Below are positions 36,713 to 47,582 of a DNA stretch of 64,000 nt, one piece after another. The notes under the pieces are model-generated. The model made no database searches. It was not told where the DNA came from and saw nothing but the letters and a program-made list of their open reading frames with translations. Each line of letters begins with the position of its first letter. Within the stretch, counting starts at the first letter, position 1. Location of the stretch: positions 116,002,001-116,066,000 of the forward strand of contig JBITNC010000001.1 of NCBI GenBank assembly GCA_050084985.1. Reading direction: 5' to 3'. Origin of the DNA: Nageia nagi. Its lineage: Eukaryota; Pinophyta. Made by a program: the position numbers and the translations under genes.

Positions 36713-37744
36713 CTACCTCTTAATGCAATATTGGGATAGAGTGTAGAAGAAAGAAGAGAGAGAGTAAGAGAGAGTTCTCCTCCATAGAGATACAAGTGGA
36801 GATGAGAACATTTACATATTTGAGAATCTTTTTGAGAACTAGTATGAGACTCACTACATTACCATTTGACAAAATAGTTTACAATACAATCATTAACCAC
36901 AACTGGTTTCACTGTACATAGTAGTCGATCAACTTTAAGCTGACATGTGAGTCTCCATGAGCTTGCTTTCACAAGGTGAGTAATCTGCATTTCTGAAGAA
37001 GATCCTGCATGCTACAAGCAACTCATGAACAAAATCAGTTAGATGCATCATATATTCAAATAAGAGAATCAAATAATGCTATCTTATAAATAACTGATTA
37101 ATGGTGCACTATGAGTCATCACGGAGATGCCAAGCCATCACTCATAGTCACTTGTTATATAGACATGTGTTGATTATTAATAGAGCATAAAAATTGTACA
37201 ACAAGTTTCTCACACAGAGCAAACTCACCATGGAGGTATAGAATGTACAACAAGTTCATCACACAGAGTGAACTTACCATGGAGGTATATTAATTATATG
37301 CTCAAATATTATACGAGTTTCTCACGTAGAGCAAACTCACCACGGAGGTATAGAGCATAAAAATTATACAACAAGTTTCTCACACAGAGCAAACTCACCA
37401 TGGAGGTATAGAATGTACAACAAGTTCATCACGCAGAGCGAACTTACCATGAAGGTATATTAATTATATGCTCAAAATTGTACAACGAGTTTCTCACGCA
37501 GAGCAAACTCACCACGAAGGTATAAAATGTACAACAAGTTTGTCACTCAGAGCAAACTTACCACAAAGGTATAAAAATGTACAACAAGTTTGTCATGTAG
37601 AGCAAACTTACCATGGAGGTATAAAAATGTACAACAAGTTTGTCATGCAGAGCAAACTTACCATGGAGGTATATCATAATCAACACATGCTATACAACAA
37701 CAAAAGAGCCTCTTAGAGGTGAAGTTGTCATCATTAACAAAGGT
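36713..37744 (-). other. 3' untranslated region of element C
   Basis: The stretch between the pol stop and the 3' LTR has no coding content. The part next to the LTR (CTCTATCCCAATATTGCATT on the minus strand, about 36724-36743) is the same as in D at 58148-58167. The part next to pol is a tandem array described separately. Confidence 0.75.
37197..37680 (-). repeat. Tandem array of about nine units in the 3' region of element C
   Basis: Units of 49-63 bp contain, on the plus strand, ACAACAAGTTT, CAC..AGAGCAAACT and ACCATGGAGGTATA. Starts are near 37197, 37248, 37309, 37367, 37418, 37481, 37530, 37580 and 37630. The first six form two triplets of about 170 bp with the same order of unit types. 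Element D has only one such unit (about 57538-57588). Confidence 0.88.
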
Positions 37745-40346
37745 TCAAACTTCACTCCCACTTGAGGGCAACTTCACCAACCTGAGAGAATCCCTAAGCT
37801 TGCTGAACTGAGCTTCAGGAAGGGGCTTGGTGAATAGATCAGTGGAGTTTTCAGTAGATGGACAATACTCCAAGTGTATGATGTCATCTAGAACCTTCTC
37901 CCTGATAAAATGGGCTTGGATTTCCACATGTTTGGTTCCCTGATGGAACACAGGATTCTTAGCCAAAGAGATAGCCAATTGATTATCTGAAGAAATAAGA
38001 GATGGGCCATTTTCCTTATACCCAATTTCATTCAGAAGATGTCTTAGCCAAATAGCTTCTTGGGTGGTAATAGACATGGCTCGATATTCAGCTTCGATGG
38101 TAGAAAGAGTCACAGTAGGTTGCTTCTTGGAAGCCCAAGAGATAGCACCTGAACCAATGTTGAACACATATGCAGAGGTTGATTTTCTCTCTTATCTATC
38201 TCCCCCATAATCAGAATCTGAGAACCTTGAGAGAACAATTGAGGGCACTTTGGAATACTTAAGAGCAAGATCCTTTTTCCTTGCCACATACCTCAAGATT
38301 TGCTTCACAGCATTAAGGTGTTCAACATATGGTTTTTGCATGAATCGTGCCATCAGATTCACTGCAAAGGCAATATCAGGATGAGAGATAGTCAGATACA
38401 GAAGACTAATGATCAATTGCCTATAAGCTGTAGCATCAGCGAATTGAGAATCTGAGCTCAGTGATACAACGATTCCAAGAGAAATAGGTATTGCAGCATA
38501 TATACACTCCTCCATTCCAAACTTTTGCAAGATGTCTGATATATACTTAGATTGACTAAGATAAGTACAATCTTTGTGTTGGTATACTTGCATTCCAAGA
38601 TAGTAATGCAATAGACCTAGATCAGTCATTTCAAATGTTGCCTTCAGTTTGGATATGCACTCTTGGATGATTTCAATATTGTTGCCTGTTATGAGAAGAT
38701 CATCCACATAAAGGAGAATTAAGACCACGTCTTTTCCTTGATTGAGTACATAGAGATCTGAGTTAGAGAAGCACTTGGAAAAACCAATATCTGCAAAGAA
38801 TCCTAAAATTTTCTTATACCATGCTCTAGGTGCTTGTTTAAGTCCATACAAAGACTTCTTTAGCTTGCACACAAGAGACTCTTTTCCTTATGGAATAAAT
38901 CCTTCTGGTTGATTCATGTAGATTTCTACATCCAAGTCACCTTTAAGAAATGCACTCTTGACATTAAGTTGGAAAACTTTCCATCCCTGAGCTGCAGAAA
39001 GAGCAAGGATTATCCTAATAGTAGGCATTTTGGCCATAGGAGAAAAGGTTTCCTCATAATCAATACCATATTTCTGAGCGAATCCTTTGGCCACTAACCT
39101 TGCTTTGTATTTTTCAACTTCTCCATCAGAATTGTACTTGACCTTGTAAATCCATTTATTTCCAATCACATTTTTCTCATTGGGATAAGGAACCAAATCC
39201 CAAGTTTTATTTTTCATGAGTGCCTCATACTCAACTTTCATAGCTTCCATACAACATTCTTGCTTGGAAGCTTCTTTGAATGTTGATGGCTCATTCATAT
39301 TATCAATTTTGGCAAATAAGGATTTATTCAAGGTCATACTTCTTGTAATTCTCTAAGCTGGAGAATTTTGCTCTTGTGGTGACTTCCCTACATGATCATC
39401 CAACCAGTTAGGTGTAGGCATAGAATCTTCTAAATCAGACACCTCAGCATGAGAATTTGTATCCTCAGGAAGTTCATTGAACTTGACATCCCTAGAAATA
39501 AAGACTATTTTATGGGATGAAGAGTAGAGCCTGTAACCTCTATGCTGATTATCATACCCCACAAAGATGCATTTTTCTGATCTTTTGTCTAGCTTCTTTC
39601 TTTTCTCTGAGGTAATGAAGGCAAATGCATCACATCCAAAGACCCTAAAGTGTGAGATGTTAGGTTTATTTCATATCCATGCTTCATACAGAGTTTTTCC
39701 TTCAACTGCTTTAGTAGGACACCTATTTAGGGTGTGAATAGCAGTGTGAACAGCTTCTCCCCATAAGAAACTAGGAAGGTTACCCAACATGCATCTTGCC
39801 ATTTCCATAATGGTGTGATTCTTTCTTTCAGCAACTCCATTTTGCTGAGGGGTGTATGGGATTGTGAATTTCCACTTGATCCCATGTTTAACACAATAAT
39901 CATTAAACTCATTGCTATTATATTCACCCCCATTGTCAGATCTCAGCATTTTGATCTTAAAATCAGTTTGATTTTCAACAAGTGCCTTGAAGTCTTTAAA
40001 TCAATCAAAAGTTTGATCCTTGTGCTCAAGTAGATAACCAAATGTCATCCTACTGAAGTCATCAATGAAGGTCAGAACATAAGAAGCTCCCCCTAGAGAC
40101 TTAGTCTGAAATGGACCCATCAAATCTGAATGCACAAGCTGAAGAGGACGAGTAGCCCGAGTTGCCTTATCCTTTTCAAACTTTTGCCTATTCATCTTTC
40201 CAAGAATGCACCTTTCACAAAGACCAATTGTGGGTGAAATATTAGGTAAACCTTCCACAAGTTCTTGATTTTTCATATCTTGAATACTCTTGTGGTTAAG
40301 GTGCCCTAATCGTTGATGCCAAAGATTACCTTTTGAACACACATTT
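37745..40346 (-). pseudogene. pol: Element C integrase, RT and RNase H
   Basis: Read from 40346 down. Pre-integrase zinc domain: WHQRLGHLNHKS and CERCILGKMNRQ. Integrase core: HSDLMGPF, SDNGGEYNSNEF and NGVAERKNHT. RT: WDLVPYPNEKNVIGNKWIY, VAKGFAQKYGIDYEETFSP, YGLKQAPRAWYKK, YVDD at 38699-38710. RNase [48 protein letters not shown], stop at 37745. All pieces share one frame; stops lie near 40001, 39671, 39353, 38888 and 38192 with no frameshift seen. Few lesions agree with the young LTRs. Confidence 0.92.
40342..40346. repeat. Left target site duplication of element B (CATTT)
   Basis: CATTT lies at 40342-40346 before the TG of B and at 49470-49474 after its 3' LTR. The C reading frame is continuous when one copy is counted. 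Confidence 0.92.
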
Positions 40347-40356
40347 TGTTGAGTAT

Positions 40357-40600
40357 GTGTGATTGTAATTGTTGTCAACAAGGTTTTGATCAGGTTCCAG
40401 AGGTTTGACCGGGTTCCGGAGGTGAAGTGTGATTGTAATTGTTGTTAACAAGGTGTTGATCGGGTTCCGGAGGTTTGACCGAGTTCTGGAGGTGTAGTGT
40501 GATTGTAATTGTTGTTAACAAGATATTGATCAAGTTTCGGAGGTTTGACCGAGTTTCGGAGGTGATGAGTGATTGTAATGTTGTCAACACGTGATTTTGG
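40357..40600 (+). repeat. 70-bp tandem repeats at the LTR start of B
   Basis: GTGTGATTGTAATTGTTGT recurs at 40357, 40427 and 40497, and in shortened form at 40567, giving an exact 70-bp period. Each unit carries two copies of GGTTYCGGAGGT-like sequence. The 3' LTR repeats the same structure at 47593, 47663, 47733 and 47803. Confidence 0.92.
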
Positions 40601-40638
40601 TAAAGCCGGGGTTAGTAAACAAAGCGTTCCGGAAGAGA

Positions 40639-40646
40639 TGACGTCA
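40639..40646 (+). promoter_or_regulatory. TGACGTCA (CRE/bZIP-type) site in the U3 of B
   Basis: A perfect TGACGTCA palindrome, the ACGT-core site bound by plant bZIP factors of the TGA/CREB type. The 3' LTR has TGACATCA at 47875-47882, a CpG-to-CpA change. Binding is inferred. Confidence 0.5.
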
Positions 40647-41007
40647 GCGATTTCGGGCCTTCACTCAAAACCGGAGTCTGAAAGTGATGAGGTAAGCAAG
40701 GAGCGATCAAAGAGCCGGAGCTAGCGAGTAAAACAATCCGGAAGCAAGAGATGATGTCACGGGGAGAACAATGTTCACATTTGTGAATAGAATCAGGTTC
40801 CAGAGATGATGAGGTCAGCAAAGAGTGATCAAAGAGCCGGAGCTAGCGAATAAAGCATTCCGAAATGCAGAGATGAGATCGGCAAAGAGAGATTGACAAT
40901 ACGGAGTCCATAAAGTAAATGTCCCGAAAGTAAAATGTTCCAGATTAAAAAGGATGATGTCACAGAAAATAAGAGAGTCACGTTGTGGTAAAGACTGGAG
41001 TCTGGAG

Positions 41008-41243
41008 ATGATGACATCATGGTGTAGGTGTTGAAAAGTTCAGAGACAAAAGTGCGAAGATAAAAGTGCGGAGACCGGAGTCCGGAGATGATGACATCAT
41101 GGTGGAGGTGTTGAAAAGTCCAGAGATAAATGTTCAGAGATAAAAGTCCAGAGACAAAAGTCTAGAGATAAAGGTCCAGAGATGATGACATCATGCGGGA
41201 AGTGTTTTACTCTGCTTTCGAAGTCCGGAGATGATGACATCAC
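41008..41243 (+). promoter_or_regulatory. Four near-palindromic ATGATGACATCAY boxes in the LTR of B
   Basis: They start at 41008, 41088, 41182 and 41231 (the last ends in C). Matching boxes in the 3' LTR start at 48244, 48324, 48418 and 48467. Each is one transition away from ATGACGTCAT, a perfect bZIP palindrome. They probably mark enhancer units in U3; activity is inferred. Confidence 0.55.
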
Positions 41244-41856
41244 GCTGTATACAATAAACATCCGGCAAGCAAGACAAAGAGTCCGAAATTAACAGAAATA
41301 TCATTATGAAGAAGACAAAGAGTTTGGAATTAACAGAAATATCATTATGAAGAAGACAAAGAGTCCAAAATTATCAGAAATAATCAGATACTGTCAAATC
41401 TCCAAAATTAGTGGAGAAAGAGGTACACTTATCTAAATTGAGCAAAGGAGTGTTCGTCAGTTACAACAGACTCAGTTCATGAAATCCCTTTGGTGTAGGA
41501 GCTGTTACAAACAAGGATTATTTTTAGTTTGTTTTTGGTAACGTGTTATTATATGAACAGATTCTCGGGGGTTTATTGTTGATGCGTAACATTTTTCTTG
41601 TGATGACAAAAGAAAAGGGTGATGCGTGAATTGTTTGATTTAGAAGTGTGCGCGAGGAGAGATGAGTGCATAGTGAAGGGCTGGAGTGGAAATGAGATGT
41701 GCATGTAGAGAAGTGCAAGAGAGGAGGCAATTGTGTGAAAGAGTGGAGTATCAAGAAAAAGTGAAGTGAGCAAATGGATATGCAGACAGTATAGAGATTG
41801 TTTAACTATGGTACTTTGAAGCTGTGTGCAGAGATCAAATAGTGAGAATTAGAGCT

Positions 41857-42004
41857 AGACCATTGAGGGTCTTCTAGAACTGTATTCTTTATTTCCTTTT
41901 GAATATTATCTCAAGTGGGTGCTTGAGTGCTGGAGTTGGTGCTCCAAGCAGTAGGTGCTACTTTTGCAAAGTGGTAGTTGGTGCTACCCTTCACAGTTGG
42001 TGCT
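41857..42004 (+). promoter_or_regulatory. Conserved hairpin and GGTGCT array in the LTR of B
   Basis: AGACC (41857-41861) pairs with GGTCT (41868-41872) across ATTGAG, with flanking CTAG on both sides. GGTGCT occurs at 41918, 41938, 41954, 41980 and 41999. Element E has the same order and spacing style. Confidence 0.6.
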
Positions 42005-42238
42005 GTGAATCTGTAAGCTTTCTTTAATGGCTGGATTTGGATTGGTGTCCAAGCAGTCATGTTCAGGGATGTAGCCAATCTGGTGAACCTCGTTACATCT
42101 GGTGTTGTGTGATGTACTGATGTGCTTGCTCAATTCTCTCTGATTTTTAATCTATCTTTATTTAAGAAGATTAGATTGATTATAATTTTTAATACACTGA
42201 TTCACCCCCCCTCTCAGTGTCACTCGAAATCCAACAAT

Positions 42239-42250
42239 TGGTATCAGAGC
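42239..42250 (+). promoter_or_regulatory. Primer binding site of element B
   Basis: TGGTATCAGAGC, two bases after the LTR, is the exact plant initiator Met tRNA site. Confidence 0.95.
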
Positions 42251-42300
42251 TAGGTTCCTACTTAGGCTATAATAGCTAAGGAGATCCAGGTAGTGACACT

Positions 42301-44250
42301 ATGGCAAGCGGAGAAGGTTTCTCATCTAACAAGGCACCTCTCTTTGATGGAAACAATTATGGTTTCTGGAAAATTCGAATGAAGACTTATCTCAGTGCAT
42401 TGGGTTTTGGTACATGGGATGCTGTAAAAAGGGGTTACACTCCTCCCCCTACAGGTCCATCAGATGAAGCAGAAAGAAAGGCATTTGAATATGATGCAAA
42501 ATCAAGAAATGCTCTAATGTGCGGTCTTGTGGACAGTGAACTGGTGAAAGTTATGGCATGCAAATCTGCAAAAGAAATATGGGATAAGTTGAAGAGCATT
42601 CATGAAGGAGATGATAAAGTCAAGGAAGCAAAACTCCAAACTCATAGAGCTCAATTCGAAGTTCTAAAGATGAATGAAGATGAAACCATCGAAGCGTACA
42701 TGTTGAGAGTAAATGAAATTACTAATGCAATCAGAGGTCTTGGGGAAGAAATCGAAGATCATGTCATCGTGAAAAAGGTACTACGATCTCTCACATCTCG
42801 TTTTGATTCAAAGGTGTCTGCTATTGAAGAAGCAAAAGATTTGAAAACTTTCAGCATGGATGAAATGCATGGATCACTGACTGCTTATGAAATGAGGATC
42901 AGAAAAATAAAACATTCAGAAAAGGAAGCAGCGTTTAAAGCCAATAATAGTACCAAACCCAAAATAGATTCTGATGATGAGGAATAATCTGATGGAGCAG
43001 AAGCAAATTTTGTTAGAAAGCTAAAAAGAGGAACAGGTAAATATCAAGGCAAGCTACCGTTTAAATGTTTTAACTATGGTGGTATTGGTCATTTCATTTC
43101 AAAATGTCCATATAGAAAATTTGATAAAGATGATCAAGAATCATATCTTGAGAAAAACCACAAAATGAAATCTCATGCTCGAAATAGAAGGTCAAATAGA
43201 CAAAGCTTCATATCTAGAAATAAAGGCTCCACTGATGATGATTCCAATAATGAATCAGAAAAAGAATACAATGAAGCATTGTTTATGGCATTTGAAGAGA
43301 AACTGAATGAAGATAATCAAAATGCCCAAGAACATAAAAAGGAAGAGACAGATGAAGAAAATGGTTGTGAGATTGAGTATGATCCTGAAGAAGAACTAAT
43401 AACAGCATTGAACGAACTGGAGAAAGAAATAAAGAAAAACGAGAGACTCTCAAAAAGGCTTGATGATGCAAGTAATACTATAGAAAACTTAAAAATAGAA
43501 GTGGAAGAATCTAAGAGAATAAATGAGAGTTTGGAGGAACAGCTTCTTGTGAAAGTTAAAAATTGCAGTAAGCTCGAAGAAGAAATAACTGGGCTACGTA
43601 TGCAACTAGAGGAAGTCACCAAGAAAATCAGCTCCTTTGAATATCTAGAAGGAAGGTCGACTAAACTCAGTGAAATCATTAACAGTCAAAGAATGTTTTC
43701 TGATAAATCTGGTCTGGGATATGAACAAGGACAATCTTCCAATGACATAAAAAGGGAAAACACAAAAGAAACCAAGAAGAAGGAAGGTGGCTCAGGACTG
43801 GAGGATGATGGCTTCACTCAAGTGCATTCCAAAAGAAGATACTCTGCAGGACCAAGAAGTACTCAGCAACATAATAGATATATCTATCCCTTCAATGGAT
43901 ACTGTTTCAAATGCAATGCATATGGACACAAAATTTCTGAATGTAAGTATAATATCACTCCAAGAACCTTTGTTACTAGGAATGCATTCGGCCCACTAAT
44001 GGAGTATCCTGTTGAGTGTTACAACTGTCATGAATATGGACACATTGCCTGATTCTGCAGAAATAATCATGGCATGAGTTTCTTTCCACCGAGACAATTT
44101 CCTTCCATAAGATAGAATAAACAGTTTCAGAGCAGCCATCCACAGGAAGAAGAAAAGAATAATAAAAAACAAGAAGCTGAAATAAAAGTAAAACAAGTCT
44201 GGAAAGAAAAGGAGAAACTCAGAGAGGATAAAGAGTCTTTAATCGTTCAA
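42301..44250 (+). pseudogene. gag: Element B gag, long form
   Basis: ATG at 42301 gives MASGEGFSSNKAPLFDGNNY. The UBN2-type core includes IWDKLKSIHEG and HRAQFEVLKMNEDE. A stop is at 42985-42987. The first knuckle (about 43063-43104) has lost its second Cys (CFNYGGIGHFISKC). A coiled coil follows at about 43380-43650 with ITALNELEKEIKKNE and ITGLRMQLEEVTKKIS. A second knuckle, CFKCNAYGHKISEC, is at 43903-43944. The third is cut by TGA at 44050 (expected Arg). Stop 44113 follows. The frame is shared with pol, so one Gag-Pol polyprotein is likely. Confidence 0.88.
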
Positions 44251-45530
44251 GCAGCATTAAAAGCTCAAGACAAACCATCACCATGGATATTAGACAGTGG
44301 ATGCTCAAGTCACAAGACAGGTGACAAGAAGAAATTTCAAAAACTATAGGAATATGAAGGTGGGTCAGTAAGATTTGGAAACAATGATGGCACATAGATT
44401 ATCGGCAAACGGACAGTCAAAATAAATGATAGAAACATCAGATCCGAAGAGGTATTATTTGTTGTGGGAATGAAGCATAATTTGTTAAGCGTCAGTCAAA
44501 TATGTGACAAAGGACATGATGTAATTTTCAAAAAGCATGGCTATGAGATCCGAAGGGCAAATAGTGGTAGACTTGTAGCAGTTGGTACATGAACCTGTGG
44601 CAATTTATACACCTTATCAGATATTTCAGAGGGATCATGTCTTTTAGGCAAGGAGAGTGATGATTGGCTATGGCATAAGAGATTGGGACACATCTGTTTT
44701 AAAAACTTGATGAACATTTGCTCAAAAAGAGCAGTAAGAGATATGCCCAGTATCAGCAAACCAGCAAATGATATTTGTGATTCATGCCAAAGGGGAAAGT
44801 AAACTCGAGCAAAGTTCAAAGTGAAAGAATATCACACCAGCAGACCATTGGAAATCATACACACCGACCTATGCGGACCAATGCGAACACAAAGCATCAA
44901 TGGAGATAAGTATTTTATTCTGTTCATAGATGATTATTCAAGAATGACTTGGGTGCAATTTTTGAAACACAAATCTAAAGCATTTGAAATGTTCAAAGCA
45001 TTTAAAAATCAAGTAGAAAATCAGATGGAGAGGAGAATTAAATGTCTTCGCTCAGACAGAGGAGGTGAGTTCACATCTGATGAGTTTTCTGAGTTTTGCA
45101 TACAACACGGAATTAAAAGACAATTCTCTGCAGCAAGAACTCCACAACAAAATGGAGTAGTTGAAAGAAAAAATAGAGCAGTACAAGAAATGGCTCGAAC
45201 CATGCTAATAGAAAGCAATGTTGCTGATAGGTTCTGGAAAGAAGCAGTGCATACTGCAGTGCACATTCAAAATAGATGTATGATGCGACCACATGAAGAT
45301 AAAACACCATATGAATTATGGTTTGGAAGAAAAGCTACGGTGAGGCACTTCAAAATCTTTGGCAGTAAATGCTATATCAAGAGAATAGAAGAAAATTTAG
45401 GAAAGTTTGAGGATAGATCTGATGAAGGCATCTTTCTTGGTTACTCCTCGAAGAGCAAAGCATATAGGTGTTACAATAAAAGGACAAAAATAATCGTTGA
45501 TAGTGCTGATGTTCGTGTTGATGAGTAAAG
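44251..45530 (+). pseudogene. pol: Element B protease and integrase
   Basis: Protease centre WILDSGCSSH, DSG at 44293-44301. Stops at 44347, 44395, 44590 and 44800 interrupt the protease and pre-integrase parts. The zinc domain shows KRLGH and CDSCQRGK. The integrase core is open from 44821: HTDLCGPM, IDDYSRMTW, SDRGGEFTS and NGVVERKNRA, then the C-terminal FGSKCYIKR and GIFLGYSSK blocks, with a stop at 45526-45528. Order and spacing are those of an ordinary copia integrase. Confidence 0.92.
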
Positions 45531-47375
45531 AGATCTTCCCAGGAGAAATGATGATGATGATCTTCCTAACTATCAAGATTCAGTTGAAGAAGATAAAAAG
45601 AATAAAAACAAATCTAAGCCTCCTGTACAGCAATCACAAGTGAAGAAACCAGAAGATTCAAACTCACCAAGTAACCCAAACAGTGTTTCAGAAAGTGAGT
45701 TGGAAGAAGATGAAAATTTAAAAATTCCACCAAAAAGATGGCACAAGGATCATCCACAAAAGCAAATCATCGATGAGCTTCATACAGGCATCCAAACTCG
45801 CAGCGAGGTTTCAAGCACCTATTCTCTCCTATCCAATATAGAGCCTAAAAATGTCTCAGAAGCTAGTCAAGATAAATGCTGGATGAAAGCAATGGAGGAA
45901 GAACTCACTCAAATTGAAAAGAATGAAACATGGGAACTCGTTCCTAGACCAGCCAACAAAAATGTGATTGGCACAAAGTGGGTTTTTCGAAATAAGTTGA
46001 ATGAAGATGGGATAGTGGTTCGAAATAAAGCTAGACTTGTCTGCAAGGGATATGCTCAAGTTGAAGGAATTGATTTTGAAGAAACTTTTGCACCTGTGGC
46101 CAGATTAGAAGCTATTCGCATGTTTTTAGCTTTTGCAGTGTATAAAGACTTCACAGTTTATCAAATGGATGTAAAATTAGCCTTTCTAAATGGCAAAATT
46201 GAGGAAGAAGTTTATATTGAACAGCCAGATGGTTTCCAATTGGGAGAGAATCCTAATCTGGTATGCAAACTAAAGAAGGCTCTGTATGGTTTAAAATAGG
46301 CACCTCGAGCATGGTACTCCAGACTTGATACATATCTTCAACAGCAAGGCTTTAGAAAAGGAATGGTGGATAGCAATTTATACATTAAATCAGAAAAGGA
46401 AAATCAGCTAATTGTTGTTGTCTATGTAGATGATATAATTTTTGGAGGAAGCAAGAATGAGCTATGTAAAAATCTTGCTGACAACATGCAAACAGAATTT
46501 GAGATGTCTATGATAGGTGAGCTTGCATTTTTTCTTGGTCTACAAATCAATCAGTTGAAGAATGGCATGTTCATTTCTCAAATCAAGTATGTTAAGGAGA
46601 TGCTGAAAAAGTTTACCATGGAAGACTGTAAACCTGTGAGTACCCCTATGACGACAGACTGCAAATTAAGCAAGGATGATAAAGCACCAACAGTAGATCA
46701 AACACAATACAGGTCAATGATTGGAAGTTTATTATATTTGACAGCTACTAATCGGATATTCTTCAAGCAGTATGTATGGTTGCTCGATTTCAAGCAAATC
46801 CCAAAGAAACACATGTTACTGCAGTAAAAAGAATATTTAGATATCTCAAAGGTACAGTAGAATATGGTTTATGGTATCCTAGAGGAAAGGACCTTACACT
46901 TAGTGCCTTTTCAGATGCAGACTGGGCAGGATGTGTGGATGATAGGAAGAGCACCAGTGGAGGAGCATTTTATTTGGGTAATAATCTTGTTAGCTGGCAC
47001 AGTAAAAAGCAAGACTCAGTATCCCTATCTACAGCAGAAGCAGAGTATATAGCAGCAACTTCTTACTGCACACAGATTCTATGGATGAAGTAGATGCTAA
47101 AAGATTTTGGTATAGAAATTAACGAACCCATATCAGTTCTATGTGATAACACAAGTGCAATCAATATATCCAAAAATCCTGTTATGCACTCACGAACAAA
47201 GCATATTGCAATCAGATATCACTTTCTAAAAGAATGCATGGCACAAGGAGAAGTACAATTGGATTTTGTTCCAACCACAGAGCAAGTAGCCGACATATTT
47301 ACAAAGCCTTTGCCCAAAGACATCTTCGAAAATCTTCGCAACAAGCTAGGAGTTGTTGTCCTTCCCAAGCATTAG
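45531..47375 (+). pseudogene. pol: Element B reverse transcriptase and RNase H
   Basis: A Pro/Lys/Glu-rich linker leads to RT motifs [37 protein letters not shown] and YVDD at 46423-46434. TAG at 46297 stands for the Gln of the YGLKQAP motif. A one-base-type frameshift near 46752 lies at the T-A-T-R-P motif and moves the frame. RNase H follows: SDADWAGCVDDRKSTSGG, LSTAEAEYIAATS, TAG at 47091, HSRTKHIAIRYHF and ADIFTKPLPKD, with the natural stop at 47373. Confidence 0.93.
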
Positions 47376-47398
47376 CTAGTTCTGGACGTCACATTCTC

Positions 47399-47580
47399 AG
47401 GGGGAGTGCTTATTTTTCCTTCCTATATTGTTTTTGTGTATCCTATGTTGCCTGAGAATGTCATGTATGGACTCAGGGGGAGTCTGTAAATGCCCTTTGT
47501 TATTGTTGACAAAGGGGGAGAGAAAAGTCCCGATGTTGGTGTCTGATCAGTTGGTGTTGCCAACAATTCCAAAGGGGGAG
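47399..47580 (+). promoter_or_regulatory. Cluster of four polypurine tracts in element B
   Basis: AGGGGGAG at 47399-47406 and 47475-47482, AAAGGGGGAG at 47511-47520 and 47571-47580. The last lies two bases before the 3' LTR. The layout equals that of element E. Confidence 0.88.
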
Positions 47581-47582
47581 AT

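Larger units (their letters stand above)
40347..42236 (+). repeat. 5' LTR of element B
   Basis: TGTTGAGTATG to AATCCAACA, 1890 bp. It contains 70-bp tandem repeats at its start, four ATGATGACATCAY palindromes, a TGACGTCA site, many CCGGA motifs, an AGACC-N6-GGTCT hairpin and five GGTGCT motifs. The last 450 bp are identical to the 3' copy by eye, while the first 1.4 kb differ at about 5% of sites, nearly all C/T or G/A. Confidence 0.93.

Noticed and set aside
43283-43679. Antisense frames rich in Ser and Leu opposite the gag of B
   Set aside because: They mirror the Glu/Lys-rich coiled coil on the coding strand.
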